64,000 bases of DNA from Streptomyces sp. SUK 48. Its GTDB lineage: Bacteria; Actinomycetota; Actinomycetes; Streptomycetales; Streptomycetaceae. The stretch spans positions 5,060,001 to 5,124,000 of the forward strand of contig NZ_CP045740.1 in the NCBI RefSeq assembly GCF_009650765.1. The letters run 5' to 3'. Made by a program: the position numbers and the translations under genes. Below are positions 61,363-64,000 of the stretch, in pieces; position 1 is the first letter of the stretch; each line of letters begins with the position of its first letter. The notes beneath the pieces were generated by a model. It was not told the DNA's origin and did not search any database. It saw only the letters and a list, made by a program, of their open reading frames with translations.

Positions 61363-62523
61363 ATGGGTACGACGACGGATGCCGGGACGGCGGCGATCAC
61401 GCTGACCGGGGCCGAGCTGGACCGCCATGTCACGCATGCCGCGACGCGCGGCCTGCTCGCGGGCCCCGGGCTGCCCGCCGTCACCGATGTGCTGACCTTC
61501 TCGCCGCTGCGCGCGCACGGCCTGCGCACCCTCGCGGACGCGGCGGACGGCCCCTTCCACCTGGCCGAGGAGCTGCGGGACCGCCTGGTGATAGGCGAGC
61601 TGCTCAACCCGGCCGGCATGGAGCGGGAGTCGATCCTGCTCGACGGCGACACGGGCGAGATCAGCACGGCGTACCTCCGCGACCCCTCCGGGTGGCGGCC
61701 CTTCGCCCCGTCGCTGGCCACGCTGCTGCGCTTCGCCGCGGTCACCGAGGAACTGGCGGGCCTGCGCGGCCGGTTCGCCTCGCTGGCCGGGCAGTACGGA
61801 CCGGGGACGGCCGCCGAGGCGTCCCGCCGGCTGCTGGCCCTCTTCGCGGAGGGCACGGACGGCCGGGTGCCGCCGTACTGGAAGGCGGCGGCCCTGATCC
61901 GCCCGCTCGCGCTCGCCGCGGGCCCCGGTGCGGCGTCCGGTCTCACCCTGGACATCCCCGCCCGCGTCCTCGACCAGGAGTTCGGGCACGGCCGGGTGGC
62001 CCGCTTCGAGGACGTCGACTTCCCGGCCACGCTCACGCACGAACCGACCCGCCGCTTCCTGCGCGAGAGCGGGCTGCCCGAGGAGGCGGTCCTCTTCTTC
62101 ACCGACCCGGACGCCCCGCTGCCGACGCTGCGCGAGTACGTCACCGAGGAGTGCCCCGACTACCCCCTCGCCGAACTCCCGGCCCACTGCGACCACTTGA
62201 TCCGCCTCGGCCGCCTGGTCGAGGACCACAGCCTGGTGGTCGACGGCCGCACCGGCGCGGTGCTGACCTTCTGTGCCCCCGAGGCCGCGCTCTGCCCCCT
62301 CAACACCGACGTCTCCACCCTCGCGTTCACCCTCTGGCTCCTCCACCACGAACGCACCATCGACCAGCACCTGTCCCACGAGCTGACGACGACCTCCTAC
62401 GACCACCTGGCCGCCGCCATGCTCCACACCCTGACCACCCTCGACCCGACCGCCACCCTCCCGGGCACGACCTGGCACTACTGGACGGAATCCTTCCGGG
62501 ACGAGACGGGCGGGGTGCTCTGA
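61363..62523 (+). CDS. SUKH-4-type protein (putative immunity-like fold)
   Basis: 386 aa from ATG after GGGGGAG. Two related halves: FHLAEELRDRLVIGELLN then ERESILLDGDTGEISTAYL, and LIRLGRLVEDHSLVVDGRTG with WLLHHERTIDQHLSHEL and TLPGTTWHYWTESF. The latter end matches SUKH-4 immunity proteins of Streptomyces, which are often solitary. No toxin gene is adjacent here. Function open. Confidence 0.72.
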   Translation: MGTTTDAGTAAITLTGAELDRHVTHAATRGLLAGPGLPAVTDVLTFSPLRAHGLRTLADAADGPFHLAEELRDRLVIGELLNPAGMERESILLDGDTGEISTAYLRDPSGWRPFAPSLATLLRFAAVTEELAGLRGRFASLAGQYGPGTAAEASRRLLALFAEGTDGRVPPYWKAAALIRPLALAAGPGAASGLTLDIPARVLDQEFGHGRVARFEDVDFPATLTHEPTRRFLRESGLPEEAVLFFTDPDAPLPTLREYVTEECPDYPLAELPAHCDHLIRLGRLVEDHSLVVDGRTGAVLTFCAPEAALCPLNTDVSTLAFTLWLLHHERTIDQHLSHELTTTSYDHLAAAMLHTLTTLDPTATLPGTTWHYWTESFRDETGGVL

Positions 62524-62539
62524 GAACACCCCGCCCGTC
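62505..62539 (+). terminator. Hairpin overlapping the SUKH-4 stop codon
   Basis: GACGGGCGGGGTG / CACCCCGCCCGTC, a perfect 13-bp stem. It also lies just beyond the 3' end of the convergent tRNA-Cys gene. Confidence 0.8.
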
Positions 62540-62544
62540 GAAAG

Positions 62545-62616
62545 AGGCCGTGGCGGGAATTGAACCCGCGTACCTCGCTTTGCAGGCGAGTCCCTGAGCC
62601 ACTCGGGCACACGGCC
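62545..62616 (-). tRNA. tRNA-Cys (anticodon GCA)
   Basis: On the minus strand the acceptor GGCCGTG pairs with CACGGCC, the anticodon loop is CTGCAAA (anticodon GCA, reads UGC/UGU), and the T-arm is CGGGTTCAATTCCCG. 72 nt without encoded CCA. Confidence 0.95.
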
Positions 62617-62790
62617 GTGTCGGTGGAACGACCGTATGGCGGGGTCGAGGCGGTGCTCAAGGGGGCCGGGCCGGCCGCAATGTGACTGCCATACGGCGTT
62701 CACGGGAGGCGGTCCTAGGCCCAAGGTCGCAGGGGAGAGGGGGACTTTCGACAGGAGTCATCCGGGGTTGTGGGCCTTACTCTGGCGGGC

Positions 62791-64000
62791 ATGAGTGTGC
62801 TGGGGTCCCGGGTCGACGACGTCGTGGTGGAAGAAGGCTTCGAGCAGGGCGGCGGGGTGCTCGGCCGGGCCCACCGGGCGCTGAGCGTCGGCATCGTGTC
62901 CGTCGTCTTCCTGATCGCCTTCGAGGCGACCGCCGTCGGCACCGCGATGCCCGTCGCCGCGCGCGAGCTGGACGGCGTCGCGAGGTACGCCTTCGCGTTC
63001 TCCGGCTTCTTCACCACCAGCCTCTTCGGCATGGTCCTGGCCGGACAGTGGGCCGACCGCCGCGGCCCCCTCGCCGCGCTGACCACCGGCATCGGCTCCT
63101 TCGCCGCCGGCCTGGTGATAGCCGGCACCGCCCGGACGATGTGGGTGTTCATCCTCGGGCGCGCCGTACAGGGACTCGGCGGCGGCCTCGTCATCGTCGC
63201 GCTGTACGTGGTCGTCGGCCGCGCCTACCCCGAGCGGCTGCGCCCCGCGATCATGGCGGCGTTCGCGGCCGGCTGGGTCGTCCCGTCCATCGTCGGCCCC
63301 CTCGCCTCCGGCGCCGTCACCGAACAGCTCGGCTGGCGCTGGGTCTTCCTCGGCATCCCGGTCCTCGTCGTGCCCCCGCTGGCCCTCGCGCTGCCCCAGA
63401 TACGCCGCCGGGCGTCGGGACCGGTCGACGCGGACGCCGCCGCGGCCCCCCTCGACCGCCGGCGCATCCGGCTCGCCCTCGGTATCGCCCTCGGCGCCGG
63501 GCTCGTCCAGTACGCCGCCCAGGATCTGCGCCCGTTCTCCCTGCTCCCCGGCGCGGCCGGTGCCGCCCTGCTGGTCCCCGCCGTCCTCGGCCTGCTGCCG
63601 CGCGGCACCTACCGCGCCGCCCGCGGCCTGCCCTCCGTCGTCCTGCTGCGCGGGGTGTGCGCCGGATCGTTCATCGCCGCCGAGTCCTTCGTGCCGCTGA
63701 TGCTGGTCACCCAGCGCGGCCTGTCGCCGACGCTCGCCGGACTCTCCCTGGCCGCGGGCGGCGGCACCTGGGCGCTGGGCTCCTGGCTCCAGTCCCGGCC
63801 GCGTCTCGCGCCGTACCGGGAGCGGCTGATGACGGCAGGGATGGTGCTGGTCACCGCCGCGCTGGCGACCGCGCCCAGCGTGCTGCTGCCCGCCGTGCCG
63901 GCCTGGATCGTCGCCGTCGTCTGGGCCTTCGGCTGCCTCGGCATGGGCCTGGTGATCTCCTCCACCAGCGTCCTGCTGCTGCGCCTGTCCGCCCCGGAGG
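62791..64000 (+). CDS. MFS transporter, partial (C-terminus off the window)
   Basis: 403 visible codons from ATG, open to the edge. Membrane segments include VVFLIAFEATAVGTAMPVAA and SFAAGLVIAG. Motif A is GQWADRRGPL, and the motif C-like segment is GWVVPSIVGPLASG. It resembles drug-efflux MFS proteins. TACTCT ending 7 nt before the ATG suggests a leaderless transcript. Substrate unknown. Confidence 0.88.
   Translation, partial: MSVLGSRVDDVVVEEGFEQGGGVLGRAHRALSVGIVSVVFLIAFEATAVGTAMPVAARELDGVARYAFAFSGFFTTSLFGMVLAGQWADRRGPLAALTTGIGSFAAGLVIAGTARTMWVFILGRAVQGLGGGLVIVALYVVVGRAYPERLRPAIMAAFAAGWVVPSIVGPLASGAVTEQLGWRWVFLGIPVLVVPPLALALPQIRRRASGPVDADAAAAPLDRRRIRLALGIALGAGLVQYAAQDLRPFSLLPGAAGAALLVPAVLGLLPRGTYRAARGLPSVVLLRGVCAGSFIAAESFVPLMLVTQRGLSPTLAGLSLAAGGGTWALGSWLQSRPRLAPYRERLMTAGMVLVTAALATAPSVLLPAVPAWIVAVVWAFGCLGMGLVISSTSVLLLRLSAPE

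Noticed and set aside
62545-62790. tRNA-Cys as an element boundary
   Set aside because: No duplicated tRNA tail or integrase was seen within the window.

Overview
The window is high-GC (about 72%) actinobacterial chromosome and almost certainly Streptomyces. Evidence is the GTG/TTG starts, the adjacent ftsE-ftsX / S41 protease / smpB / ssrA genes, prfB beside two PASTA-less Ser/Thr kinases, a HelD helicase next to an ACT-type malic enzyme and murA, WhiJ-type XRE/DUF397 genes, rare TTA codons, and an LAxTG sortase substrate. From memory the order resembles S. coelicolor around SCO2940-SCO3000; no alignment was run.

Layout. 1-18.1 kb: wall-polymer region (teichoic-acid-like). It holds four GT2/CDP-glycerol glycerophosphotransferase-type proteins, a TagGH-like exporter, a TetR regulator, a GalE-like epimerase, a GT2 and two polytopic mannosyl/GT39-type transferases, interrupted by a divergent ohrR/ohr pair. 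18.4-26.0 kb: accessory insert with a DUF6879 gene, a NUDIX gene broken by an amber codon, three DUF397 genes (one a recent duplicate carrying a deleted tail of the XRE gene), a WhiJ-like XRE regulator with a TTA codon, an anti-sigma-type ATPase, and a four-gene lasso-peptide cluster. 26.0-29.7 kb: sugar ABC transporter, two permeases plus a binding protein with a frameshifted signal peptide. 29.9-36.6 kb: FHA/FtsK-like ATPase and two membrane Ser/Thr kinases, the second frameshifted. 36.7-43.5 kb: prfB, a repeat-rich LAETG surface protein, a small zinc-ribbon membrane protein, ftsE, ftsX, S41 protease, smpB and tmRNA. 43.5-54.9 kb: methyltransferase, relic of an FAD oxidase, CGNR regulator, helD, a probable small RNA, malic enzyme, HU, murA, YqgE, DUF3039, and GH20. 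55.2-64 kb: three-subunit xanthine-dehydrogenase-like operon, SUKH-4-type protein, tRNA-Cys and the start of an MFS transporter.

Most interesting system: the lasso cluster (22654-25971). A 45-residue precursor, absent from any list of long ORFs, ends in the predicted core GQGGGHSEDKRRAYNS. It is followed by an Asn-synthetase-like cyclase, a fused RRE-protease and a GNAT acetyltransferase. This is the albusnodin-type arrangement, in which a core Lys is acetylated. Here the core carries His6 and a terminal Ser, a perfect 17-bp hairpin separates precursor from enzymes, the cyclase has a TTA (bldA-dependent) codon, and the acetyltransferase appears to lack a canonical start.

Three otherwise conserved genes (binding protein, second kinase, helD) each lack one base in a G/C run. 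They may be assembly errors and should be checked before being called pseudogenes.
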